From Burkholderiales bacterium (GTDB lineage: Bacteria; Pseudomonadota; Gammaproteobacteria; Burkholderiales; Burkholderiaceae_D), in assembly GCA_016197345.1 (NCBI GenBank), contig JACPVY010000482.1:1-6363 (forward strand): DNA of 6,363 nt. Reading direction: 5' to 3'. The notes under the pieces were generated by a model that saw only the letters and a program-made list of their open reading frames with translations, had not been told where the DNA came from and made no database searches. A program made the position numbers and the translations under genes. Below, one piece after another: positions 1-6,360 of the stretch. Position 1 is the stretch's first letter. Each line of letters opens with the position of its first letter.

Positions 1-114
1 AACGGTTCTCCGTGGGGCAGCGACGTCGAGCATCCCTGGACGTCGCTGACGGTGTGGCTGTTGCGATTGGAGATCGACGTGTCTCATGGACGCCCGTATC
101 ATCCGCAGACCCAG
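1..114 (+). pseudogene. Fragment of an IS481-type transposase (integrase core), both ends missing
   Basis: Frame 1 from the first base reads NGSPWG, then a Trp/Leu-rich stretch (LTVWLLRLEIDVSHG), then RPYHPQTQ. In IS481-type DDE transposases the second catalytic Asp lies in a DNGSPWG motif and is followed some 25 to 30 residues later by SHGRPYHPQTQGK and the Glu of the catalytic triad. Here the Asp lies just before the window and the homology stops after HPQTQ; the frame then gives TAA and a stop at 124-126, so the catalytic Glu is lost. The right edge is not an insertion-sequence end: it lies inside the transposase gene and joins NUDIX coding sequence directly. This is seen from motifs only; the exact family member cannot be named. 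Confidence 0.72.
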
Positions 115-599
115 ACGGCGGCCTGAAGGCGCGCCTGCGCTGCGCGGCCTGCGGCTTCACCCACTGGAACAACCCGACGCCGGTCCTCGCGGCCGTGGTG
201 GAGTGTGCCGACCAGGGCGGCCGTATCCTGCTGGCACGCAACGCCGCCTGGTCCGGCAAGTTGTTTGCACTGATCACCGGCTTCATGGAGGCGGGCGAAA
301 CGCCCGAGCAAGGCATAGCCCGCGAAGTCCAGGAAGAGACCGCGCTGGAGGTGGATGCCTGCAGCCTGATCGGCGTCTACGACTTCCAGCGCATGAACCA
401 GGTCATCATTGCCTACCATGTCGTGGCCCACGGCGAGGTGCGCTTGTCACCGGAACTGGCGGAGTACCGGCTGTTTGCGCCTGGCGATGTGGTGTGCTGG
501 CCCGCGGGCACCGGCTACGCGCTGGCCGAGTTCCTGAAGCGCCGCGGCATCGAGCCGCAGTTCTTCGATTGGAGCGCCGGCCCGCCAGGCGCTTCGTAG
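12..599 (+). CDS. NUDIX hydrolase with zinc-ribbon remnant, 5'-truncated and fused to transposase DNA
   Basis: A NUDIX-family pyrophosphohydrolase, a cytosolic Mg-dependent enzyme that cleaves nucleoside diphosphates linked to another group; the substrate cannot be told from sequence. The NUDIX box is at nt 279-347 (residues 90-112 from the GTG at 12): GFMEAGE, seven residues, then REVQEETAL, with Ala where the consensus has Gly. Upstream is CAACG, which looks like the second half of a zinc ribbon, then HWNNPTPVLAAVVE. The usual first Cys-x-x-Cys is absent. Codons before about 115 are the wrong frame of the transposase fragment, so true homology runs only from about PDGGLKARLRC onward. The GTG at 12 is just the first start codon in the open frame and no convincing ribosome binding site precedes it. 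The C-terminal part (AEYRLFAPGDV, GTGYALAEFLKRRG) matches my memory of betaproteobacterial homologues. The box is intact, but the protein probably lacks its native N-terminus. Confidence 0.8.
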   Translation: MGQRRRASLDVADGVAVAIGDRRVSWTPVSSADPDGGLKARLRCAACGFTHWNNPTPVLAAVVECADQGGRILLARNAAWSGKLFALITGFMEAGETPEQGIAREVQEETALEVDACSLIGVYDFQRMNQVIIAYHVVAHGEVRLSPELAEYRLFAPGDVVCWPAGTGYALAEFLKRRGIEPQFFDWSAGPPGAS

Positions 600-626
600 A
601 ATAGGCCACGCCACCAAGGATCGCTC

Positions 627-854
627 ATGGAATGGAACACTGAACTCGACACCCGCGGACTGAACTGCCCGCTGCCCATCCTGAAGGCCAAGAAGGCGCT
701 GGCAGACATGGTCAGCGGCCAGGTGCTGAAGGTGGTCGCCACTGACCCGGGCTCGAACCGCGACTTTCAGGCTTTCGCTCGCCAGACCGGCAATGAACTC
801 GTCGACCAGGAAGCCCAGGGCGACGAGTTCATCCACTATCTGCGGCGGCGCTGA
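627..854 (+). CDS. TusA/SirA-family sulfurtransferase
   Basis: A 75-residue protein of the TusA (SirA) family, small cytosolic carriers that pass persulfide sulfur from a cysteine desulfurase or rhodanese-like donor to acceptors in thiolation or sulfur oxidation. The signature GLNCPLPILKAKKAL is at residues 11-25; Cys14 in the CPxP motif is the expected persulfide carrier. The Gln-Val-Leu-Lys-Val-Val strand and the ATDPGSNRDFQAFA segment fit the family's two-layer fold, and the length is typical. The ATG is preceded by AAGGA at 616-620 with six bases between. The gene starts 27 nt after the NUDIX stop, so the two may be co-transcribed. Which sulfur pathway it serves cannot be told; the family has several paralogues, so I leave the symbol empty. 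Confidence 0.9.
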   Translation: MEWNTELDTRGLNCPLPILKAKKALADMVSGQVLKVVATDPGSNRDFQAFARQTGNELVDQEAQGDEFIHYLRRR

Positions 855-861
855 GCGCCCG

Positions 862-889
862 GCGGGCGGCTCGGCCCACGGCCACCCGC
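862..889. terminator. Possible hairpin between convergent genes
   Basis: The 47-nt gap between the convergent stops at 854 and 902 holds GCGGGCGG (862-869) and CCACCCGC (882-889), which pair at seven of eight positions around a 12-nt loop. A two-way terminator would make sense here, but neither side has a clear T run, and GC-rich DNA gives such pairings by chance. Weak call. Confidence 0.25.
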
Positions 890-901
890 TGCGGCTGAGC
901 G

Positions 902-1768
902 CTAGATCTCCAGCCGCTTGAGGAAGGCTCGGAAGCCCGGGCCGAGCTGCGGATGCGCCAGCGCCAGCTCGACATTGGCCTCCAGGAAGCCCTCCTTGCT
1001 GCCGCAGTCGTAGCGCTTGCCTTCATAGCGGTAGGCAAATACCTTCTCCCGCCGCATCAACGCGGCGATGCCGTCGGTGAGCTGGATTTCGCCGCCGACG
1101 CCGCGAGGCTGGTTGGCAATTTCACGGAACACGCCCGGCGTGAGGATGTAGCGGCCCGCCACGCCCAGCAGTGAGGGCGCGTCCTCGGGCGCCGGCTTCT
1201 CCACCATGTGGGTGAGGTCCATCAGCCGGTCGTTGATGACGGCGCCGGCGACGATGCCGTAGCGGCGAGTCTGCTCCGGTGGCACTTCCTGAACGGCCAG
1301 GATGGAGGCCTGCCATTCGGCAAACTGGTCCACCATCTGCTTGAGGATCGGCGGCTTGCCCACCATCAGGTCGTCGGCCAACAGCACCGCAAACGGCTCG
1401 TTGACCACCACGCACTGCGCGCAGAGCACGGCATGGCCCAGGCCCAGAGCCTTCGGTTGACGGATGTAGATGCACTCCATGTCGTCGGGCTTGATGGAGT
1501 GCACCAGGTCCAGCAGTTCCTGCTTGCCAGCGGCCTCCAGTTCCGACTCCAGCTCATAGGCGGTGTCGAAGTGATCCGGAATGGCGCGCTTGTTGCGGCC
1601 ATTGACGAAGATCATCTGCTTGATGCCCGCGGCATAGGCCTCCTCCACCGCGTACTGGATCAGCGGCTTGTCCACCACCGGCAGCATTTCCTTGGGCTGT
1701 GCCTTGGTGGCAGGGAGGAAGCGGGTGCCGAGGCCGGCAACCGGAAAGATGGCCTTGTTGATTTTCAT
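902..1768 (-). CDS. galU: UTP--glucose-1-phosphate uridylyltransferase
   Basis: A 288-residue protein that makes UDP-glucose from UTP and glucose 1-phosphate, the precursor for cell-surface polysaccharides, LPS core and galactose use. The nucleotide-binding signature [20 protein letters not shown] is at residues 11-30. Further family marks are [10 protein letters not shown], the LADDLM metal site region, [12 protein letters not shown] with the conserved EKP, AGRYIL, and [10 protein letters not shown] chose the ATG at 1766-1768 ([12 protein letters not shown]) because it gives the usual N-terminus and length and is preceded by AAGGG (1774-1778 on the plus strand) at five bases. The frame stays open upstream to 1981, but that extension overlaps valS and is Arg/Trp-rich nonsense. 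valS lies 91 nt upstream on the same strand, an order I recall from Burkholderiales, and the two may share a transcript. Confidence 0.96.
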   Translation of the reverse strand: MKINKAIFPVAGLGTRFLPATKAQPKEMLPVVDKPLIQYAVEEAYAAGIKQMIFVNGRNKRAIPDHFDTAYELESELEAAGKQELLDLVHSIKPDDMECIYIRQPKALGLGHAVLCAQCVVVNEPFAVLLADDLMVGKPPILKQMVDQFAEWQASILAVQEVPPEQTRRYGIVAGAVINDRLMDLTHMVEKPAPEDAPSLLGVAGRYILTPGVFREIANQPRGVGGEIQLTDGIAALMRREKVFAYRYEGKRYDCGSKEGFLEANVELALAHPQLGPGFRAFLKRLEI

Positions 1769-1773
1769 GGTGT

Positions 1774-1778
1774 CCCTT
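1774..1778 (-). promoter_or_regulatory. Ribosome binding site of galU
   Basis: On the minus strand this reads AAGGG five bases before the ATG at 1768. It supports that start over the longer open frame that begins at 1981. Confidence 0.6.
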
Positions 1779-1859
1779 GTTTCATGGTGGTCTGACAAGC
1801 GATTCTGGCACTCGCCGAGCCGCCGGAACGTGACAAGCGCAAGCCCCCCTTGGCGTCGC

Positions 1860-2657
1860 TCACGCGGCCGGCAACTTGGCCAGCTGCCCCCGCAGGCCCA
1901 CCAGGGTGCGACCGAACTCCGCCAGGCGTTGCCGCTCCTGCGCCACCACCGCCTCGGGCGCCCGTGCAACAAAGCTCTCATTGCCCAGCTTGCCCTCGGC
2001 CTTCACGACCTCGCCTTCAATACGCCGGATTTCCTTGCCCAGGCGCTCACGCTCGGCGGCAATGTCGATCTCCACCTTCAGCGCCAGCCGCGCCGCGCCT
2101 TGCACGGCCACCGGCGCCAGCGCGGTGGCGGCGGCAAACGCGGCCTCGTCCTCCAGCACCTGCACCTCGCCCAGCTTGGCCAGCGCCTTGAGCACCGGCG
2201 CGGCCTGGGTCACGAATTCGGTGTCGCCGATGACAACCAACGGCACCCGGTCGGACGGCGAGAGGCTCATCTCGCCGCGCAGGCCGCGGCAGGCGCCCAC
2301 CAGATCCTTTAGCTTGACCATCCAGGCATCGGCGCTAGCGTCGATGCGCTCGGGCTGGGCCACCGGGTAGGCTGCGGTGACGATGCTCTCGCTGCTGCCC
2401 GTCACTTTGCGGCCGGCCACGACCGCCACCGTGTCCCACAGCTCCGCCGTGATGAAGGGCGCGATGGGATGCAACAAGCGCAGCACCGTTTCCAGCACCC
2501 GGATCAGCGTGCGCCGGGTGGCGCGTTGCTGGGCTTCGCTTCCGGTCTGGATTTGCACCTTGGCGATCTCCAGGTACCAGTCGCAATAGCTGTCCCACAC
2601 GTACTGGTAGATGGCGTTGGCCACGTTGTCCAGGCGGTACTCTGCAAAGAAGCTGCG
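1860..2657 (-). pseudogene. valS: Valyl-tRNA synthetase, C-terminal part only (cut by the contig junction)
   Basis: The minus-strand frame is open from 2657, just after a TAG at 2658-2660, to the stop at 1860-1862, about 265 codons. It reads [18 protein letters not shown], then [13 protein letters not shown] and [17 protein letters not shown], which are typical of the anticodon-binding domain of class I ValRS. It ends in a charged helical arm ([20 protein letters not shown] to [14 protein letters not shown]), the C-terminal coiled coil that contacts tRNA. A full ValRS is over 900 residues, so the Rossmann catalytic core, editing domain, HIGH and KMSKS motifs are all missing. The loss occurs exactly where GC-rich sequence changes to AT-rich ATPase sequence. 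In the source genome the gene is very likely intact, since valS is essential. There is no native start here; the GTG at 2624 is simply an internal Val codon. Confidence 0.93.
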
Positions 2658-5175
2658 CTAATATAACAACAGCTACTCCAATAAGTATGGATGGGTTTGA
2701 GAAAAAAGGCATCTGTAGAATCGACAGCTTTAAAGAACGGCAGTGAAAGAGATAAAAGATCTGGAATAGCATGATAGCTGTAACAGCCATTGTCTGCGCC
2801 TCAGAAAGGGCGACCTGTTCTGGGGTTCCTTTTGAAATTTCAAGATGGTATTCCCAAAGAAAAAGACTAATTGCTCCTATAGCCATCAGGAGAGAGGTGG
2901 TAATTGTTCTAACAAGAATAAATCCGCTGAGAACAGGGGCTGTTTTTTTTCTTGGAAGTCGCTTCATAATATCCGGCTCCTGAATTTCAAAGGCAAGTGG
3001 CAGAGCCAGTGCAACAGCTACTATTAAGTTCACCCATAGAATTTGTATAGGTTGCATAGGATGTAAAAATGTCTTTTCTTTGATTGGAAAAAATAAGACA
3101 GCGATCAAAATGATAAATGCCTGGCCTAAACTGGTAGGCAGAATGAACACTAATGACTTGACCAAATTGTCATAAACACGCCTACCTTCTTCTATAGATG
3201 CTTCTATACTTGCAAAGTTATCATCGGCTAAAATCATATCGGATGCCTCTCTGGCAACGGCAGTCCCTTTAATACCCATAGAAACGCCAACGTCTGCGCG
3301 TTTTAAAGCAGGCGCGTCATTTACTCCATCTCCTGTCATGGCAACGAGGTGATCTCCAGTCACCATTTTAACTCTAATTCCAGCTTCATGGCAGCTTTGG
3401 ATAGCTCTATAGACTTCTTTTCTAGGAGGATCGATCATTCCGACAAAACCCAAAAAAATAAAATCACTTTTAATTTCATCGTCTTTTAGTGTATGGACAT
3501 GAGAATTATGCAGTGCTTTCTCTGCAAAAGCTAAGACGCGCATTCCATCCATAGCCATCTCGTCCATTTTCTCAATTAATTTCACTTTAGTTATTTCATC
3601 TATGTTGCATCTGAGTAGAACTTCTTCTGGAGCACCTTTTAAAAAAACATATTGTTTCTCTAATGGAGATGTATTTAAAGTAGCCATAAGCCTTCTTTCA
3701 GGCTCGAAAGGAATAACATCTTCTCTTGGCCATTCCAAACGCAGATGGTTTTCATCGAGATTCACTTTTCTTCCGGCAACGATAAGGGCAACTTCAGTAG
3801 GATCTCCAACGGGAATCCAACTCATTTCAGATGAGTCTATACCCAAACAACTTGAAGAGTTGGGTTTTGAAGGCGTCGAGTTTGCCTCAAGGTTTTCACC
3901 CTCACTTGAGCCTTGCCTATCGGGAATGGTCTCTCGCTCCGGACAAAAAATTTGAGGCCTCTCCTTGTCAAACTCCCAACTCTTCAAGTTGTTTGGGTAT
4001 AACGTTGCATCGCTACACAAAATCGCCATTCTTAGCAGGGGGATAATTTCTTCTTGAACGGCTTGATTTGCCACATCTTTTTGTGGAATGATATGCCCCT
4101 CTAATGCAAATCCAGATCCTGTTACAAATGAGAATCCTGAGCGGGTCCAAATGCGCTGTACTGTCATCTCATTATGAGTCAGCGTTCCAGTTTTATCAGT
4201 ACAAATGATCGTGGTGCTTCCCAAGGCTTCTACTGCCGGTAATTGACGGACAATGGCCTGTTTACGAGCCATTCTTCGCACTCCGATGGCAGAGGCAATT
4301 GTAAGCACGGCAGGAAGCCCTTCTGGAATTGCAGCAACAGCAAGAGTTACAGCGGCAAGGCCGGAATCGAATAGGCTACTGCCTCTTAAATATCCAATGA
4401 TAAATAAACAAGCGCCTGCGATTAAAACGGCGCCTGTAATTCCTCTAGCAATTTTATTTAAAGTTAAAGATAGTGGTGTTTCTAGTGGAATTACATCTTC
4501 TATTAATTTCGATACTTTGCCAAATTCGGTTTTTGATCCTGTTGCAACTACGATTCCATTGCCCATGCCGGCGGTAACATGTGTGCCGCTGAAAGCCATA
4601 CATTTTCTTTCTGCTACTAGAGCTTCCATAGGCATCGTCTCTATTCTTTTAGCCACAGGTAAAGACTCTCCTGTCAATGCAGATTCGTCGCACTGAAGAT
4701 TTTTTAAAGAAAGCAAACGCATATCGGCAGGTATCTTGTCCCCGGCTTGTAAAAAAACCACATCTCCGGGCACCAGATGTGAGGCAGGTATTAGTTTTTG
4801 ATCTCCATCACGTAAAACTGTCGCTTTATGAGGCATCAAAGCTGAAAGCGTCCGGATAATTCTATTAGCGCGGTACTCTTGAATAAATCCGATGAGCGTA
4901 TTCAAAACCACAACACTTAAAATCACACTTGCATCGATAATTTTATTCAATGAAAAGGCTAGTATGGTGGATAATAATAAGATATAAACGATGGGATTTT
5001 TTAACTGACGTAATAAGATGCGTGGAATCGTTTCTGATGTTTTGCTCTGTAGAACGTTAATTCCATATTCCTTAAGTCTGTTTTTTGAGTCGCTAGAATT
5101 TAATCCTTTCTCAGAAGAATCTAGTTTTTCAAATACATCTTTTGTTGTAAGCGAATGCCATGCAAAATCTTCCAC
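2335..5175 (-). CDS. P-type cation-transporting ATPase (P2-like), 3'-truncated, with in-frame insertion and deletion
   Basis: A membrane ATPase that couples ATP hydrolysis to cation movement through an aspartyl-phosphate. The open frame is 946 codons, but only residues 1 to about 842 (nt 5175 to about 2650) are ATPase; the rest is valS DNA in the wrong frame. Order: N-terminal cation-ATPase domain, M1-M2 (about 50-95), actuator domain with TGES (168-171), M3, M4 with PEGL (284-287), phosphorylated Asp327 in DKTGT, nucleotide domain with GDPTE (457-461) and KGAP (513-516), TGDGVND (614-620), then M5-M9. M10 and the tail are missing. Residues 393-446 are a palindromic-element insertion. TGDH (606-609) is only four residues from TGDGVND; about 70 are usual, so the P-domain segment with the conserved SPEHK-type lysine is gone. 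The M5 and M6 residues that bind Ca in SERCA are replaced (Ser682, Gln685, Ala720), so the substrate is unknown. The GTG start has GGGAAGGAA just upstream and lies 21 nt after the oxygenase stop. It is probably inactive as written. Confidence 0.9.
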   Translation of the reverse strand: MEDFAWHSLTTKDVFEKLDSSEKGLNSSDSKNRLKEYGINVLQSKTSETIPRILLRQLKNPIVYILLLSTILAFSLNKIIDASVILSVVVLNTLIGFIQEYRANRIIRTLSALMPHKATVLRDGDQKLIPASHLVPGDVVFLQAGDKIPADMRLLSLKNLQCDESALTGESLPVAKRIETMPMEALVAERKCMAFSGTHVTAGMGNGIVVATGSKTEFGKVSKLIEDVIPLETPLSLTLNKIARGITGAVLIAGACLFIIGYLRGSSLFDSGLAAVTLAVAAIPEGLPAVLTIASAIGVRRMARKQAIVRQLPAVEALGSTTIICTDKTGTLTHNEMTVQRIWTRSGFSFVTGSGFALEGHIIPQKDVANQAVQEEIIPLLRMAILCSDATLYPNNLKSWEFDKERPQIFCPERETIPDRQGSSEGENLEANSTPSKPNSSSCLGIDSSEMSWIPVGDPTEVALIVAGRKVNLDENHLRLEWPREDVIPFEPERRLMATLNTSPLEKQYVFLKGAPEEVLLRCNIDEITKVKLIEKMDEMAMDGMRVLAFAEKALHNSHVHTLKDDEIKSDFIFLGFVGMIDPPRKEVYRAIQSCHEAGIRVKMVTGDHLVAMTGDGVNDAPALKRADVGVSMGIKGTAVAREASDMILADDNFASIEASIEEGRRVYDNLVKSLVFILPTSLGQAFIILIAVLFFPIKEKTFLHPMQPIQILWVNLIVAVALALPLAFEIQEPDIMKRLPRKKTAPVLSGFILVRTITTSLLMAIGAISLFLWEYHLEISKGTPEQVALSEAQTMAVTAIMLFQIFYLFHCRSLKLSILQMPFFSNPSILIGVAVVILAQLLCRVPPGQRGQRHLPVRVGQLLRLVPGDRQGANPDRKRSPATRHPAHADPGAGNGAALVASHRALHHGGAVGHGGGRGRPQSDGQQREHRHRSLPGGPARAHRR
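2645..2659. other. Junction between two unrelated genomes or regions (chimeric join)
   Basis: On the minus strand, ATPase homology (a membrane segment ending VVILAQLL) and valS homology (starting at [11 protein letters not shown]) meet in the shared sequence CAGCTTCTTT (2646-2655 on the plus strand), in different frames. The base composition changes sharply here, from about two-thirds GC to distinctly AT-rich. Both genes are cut in conserved parts. No insertion-sequence end, tRNA or attachment site is visible. An assembly or amplification chimera through short homology is the simplest reading. Confidence 0.85.
3343..3351 (-). other. Probable in-frame deletion point in the ATPase P-domain
   Basis: The minus strand goes from MVTGDH directly to [13 protein letters not shown]. 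In related pumps some 65 to 75 residues separate these motifs, including the helix and SPEHK-type lysine that helps stabilise the phospho-aspartate. The frame is kept. The flanks are partly alike (ACTGGAGAT and ACAGGAGAT), but both copies remain, so simple slippage between them would not leave this product. Confidence 0.75.
3838..3864 (+). repeat. Left inverted repeat of the palindromic element
   Basis: A 27-bp arm starting TATACCCAAACAACTTG. It is the exact reverse complement of 3975-4001. The match continues a few bases inward with a one-base slip. Confidence 0.95.
3975..4001 (-). repeat. Right inverted repeat of the palindromic element
   Basis: The 27-bp partner of 3838-3864, ending CAAGTTGTTTGGGTATA on the plus strand. 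Confidence 0.95.
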
Positions 5176-5179
5176 TAAT

Positions 5180-5187
5180 TCCTTCCC
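5180..5187 (-). promoter_or_regulatory. Ribosome binding site of the ATPase gene
   Basis: The minus strand reads GGGAAGGA followed by ATTA and the GTG at 5175. This decides the unusual GTG start: the protein then begins MEDFAWHSL, which leads straight into the N-terminal cation-ATPase domain, and no in-frame ATG is nearby. The site lies in the 21-nt gap after the oxygenase stop. Confidence 0.65.
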
Positions 5188-5196
5188 AAAATGCTT

Positions 5197-6349
5197 TTAG
5201 TTAGGGTCTGGGATCTTTTCGAGGGCTTCGAGGATGGCAGGTGTTGCAAAACCTCTATCGCGGATCCTTTTTAAGGCTTTGGGGCTGGCTCTTCCGACTT
5301 CGAGGAGGCGTTCGATAAGGCCGCATCGGGAGAGGTAAGAGAGCATTTCATCAGAGGCTAGGCCGAGGTCTGCCAGCCGCTCGGTTAAAAGCTCCCAGCG
5401 GGTGGCATTAGCAAATCTACGGATACCTCCTGTTCTTTCGATGCATTGGGGGAGTGGATCGAGGCGATCTTCTGCTCGAGGGTGGATGAAAAGGACTATC
5501 GAGTATCTGGAGGCGTTTCCCTGAGTTGCCACGACCCGATGGGGGCCGCTGCGGAATTCTCCATTGGTGATATTTTCCAGCATATCGCCGCCATTGACGA
5601 TAAAGGCATTTTCAGGAACTCGGACATCGATCCATTCTCCTTGTTTGTTGAGCAATTGGAGTCCTTCTGCCGTAGCTCTGGGAAGAATAGTGAATAGATC
5701 GATATCGGTGTGGGCTGCAGCCCACAGGCGGTCTTCAGGGGGATTTTCAGGATAGTGGAGCGCGCGCAAAAGGCAGTCCCCTTCCTGGGTCATTTCGGTG
5801 AAGAAATCAAGCGGTTGGCCGATCGCTTCTGCCATCGCTTGTTCGAGGGGGATTTTGTAGGCTTCTAAGGCATCAAAAAGGGCGCACATGGGATCTTTTA
5901 GGGCGATTTCTGCGGGCCAGACATTGGGGTAGTAGTTATTCTTGGCAGCTCCAGTCTCTCTTCCTACATGGTAAAACTCTTTAAAATCCCCGAAGGAAAC
6001 ACCTTTAGCCGATTCGCCGGGAACATATCCTCTTTGGCAGTTAAAGTGGGGATTGAACGAGAGCATTTTGGCTTCATGCGCTAAATTGAAATAGGCTTTC
6101 GAGGTTTGATAGGCGGTATCGAGGACATTTTGATCTACTTGCGTATTGATGACGGCAAAAAAACCGACCTCTTGAAGAGCTGTACGCAATTTTTGGATGA
6201 ACTCTGCATGTCTTTGCGGATCGAAGCAGTCTTGCATGTCGAGAACAGGGATTGTAGGATCAAAGCAGCCTTCAGTCTTGTCTATTGCTGTGAGCTGCAA
6301 TTGTGCGATGAGAAACAGAGTGCAAAAAAAAACGGATAAGAGAGTGCAT
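5197..6349 (-). CDS. Isopenicillin N synthase-like 2-oxoglutarate/Fe(II) oxygenase, apparent 5' frameshift
   Basis: A non-haem iron oxygenase of the IPNS/2OG-Fe(II) superfamily; the substrate is not predictable. The uninterrupted frame counted from a TTG at 6300 gives 367 residues. The N-terminal DIOX_N-like part (PVLDMQDCF, LQEVGFFAVINT) is followed by the jelly-roll core with the iron ligands His197 and Asp199 (AAHTDIDLFTIL) and His254 (SGPHRVVA), and Arg265-x-Ser267 (RYSIVLFIHP), which binds the 2OG carboxylate in this family. A further 80 or so residues at the C-terminus are helical and charged, and I do not recognise them. The best start is not the TTG but the ATG at 6347-6349, with GGAGGT five bases upstream. 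That ATG is one base out of frame with the core; dropping one T from a run of nine (6324-6332) joins them and gives a hydrophobic N-terminus. The frame of the core is also open to the window edge, so a start beyond 6363 is possible. It lies 21 nt upstream of the ATPase and is probably in one operon with it. Its base composition is nearer balanced than that of the ATPase. Confidence 0.85.
6324..6332 (-). other. Run of nine T (coding strand) at the probable frameshift
   Basis: On the plus strand this is nine consecutive A. It lies 14 nt after the ATG (6347-6349) of the oxygenase gene. With eight bases instead of nine the ATG frame enters the oxygenase; with nine or ten it meets a stop. Sequencing error, true mutation, phase variation or transcriptional slippage are all possible. 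Confidence 0.65.
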
Positions 6350-6354
6350 CGGAT

Positions 6355-6360
6355 ACCTCC
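6355..6360 (-). promoter_or_regulatory. Strong Shine-Dalgarno site of the oxygenase gene
   Basis: The minus strand reads GGAGGT, then ATCCG, then ATG at 6349. This is a full-strength site at good spacing and marks 6349 as the likely start even though the frame must shift at the T run. Confidence 0.75.

Larger units (their letters stand above)
3838..4001. mobile_element. Palindromic (MITE-like) element inserted in frame in the ATPase gene
   Basis: A 160-bp element (3840-3999) flanked by TA (3838-3839 and 4000-4001). Its ends form a perfect 27-bp inverted repeat when the TA is counted, with a 110-bp centre. It carries no transposase. The TA duplication suggests mobilisation by an IS630/Tc1-mariner-type enzyme, an inference. 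The element plus one TA is 162 bp, exactly 54 codons, and the reading frame passes through it without a stop (residues 393-446, from YPNNLKSW to PNSSSCLGI). Removing it restores ATL-DSSEMSW before VGDPTEVAL, the expected ATPase sequence. It sits in a loop of the nucleotide-binding domain that varies in length between pumps. A smaller inverted pair inside (CTCAAG and CTTGAG near 3885-3912) could fold the centre further. Confidence 0.88.

Noticed and set aside
86..604. Open frame of 172 codons overlapping the NUDIX gene
   Set aside because: It is an Arg/Pro/Gly-rich shadow in another frame; the NUDIX box is in the other frame.
1769..1859. Promoter in the 91-nt gap between valS and galU
   Set aside because: I could not find a convincing -35/-10 pair; the gap may simply be within one transcript.
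1769..1981. N-terminal extension of galU of about 71 residues
   Set aside because: It overlaps the end of valS, is Arg/Trp-rich nonsense, and the ATG at 1768 has a binding site and gives the usual GalU N-terminus.
1208..2312. Long plus-strand open frames opposite galU and valS
   Set aside because: They are antisense shadows produced by high GC content; they show no domain motifs, while the minus-strand frames are clear enzymes.
2335..2650. Novel C-terminal domain of the ATPase, about 104 residues rich in Arg, Gly and His
   Set aside because: It is valS coding sequence read in the wrong frame after the junction; composition and position explain it fully.
3838..4001. Rho-independent terminator or CRISPR repeat
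   Set aside because: The arms are 110 bp apart, lie inside a coding frame and occur as one pair only; there are no spacers and no T run.
3831..4046. Independent 71-codon gene on the plus strand over the palindromic element
   Set aside because: It exists because the element is open on both strands; it has no binding site and extends only slightly beyond the element. Reported as a property of the element instead.
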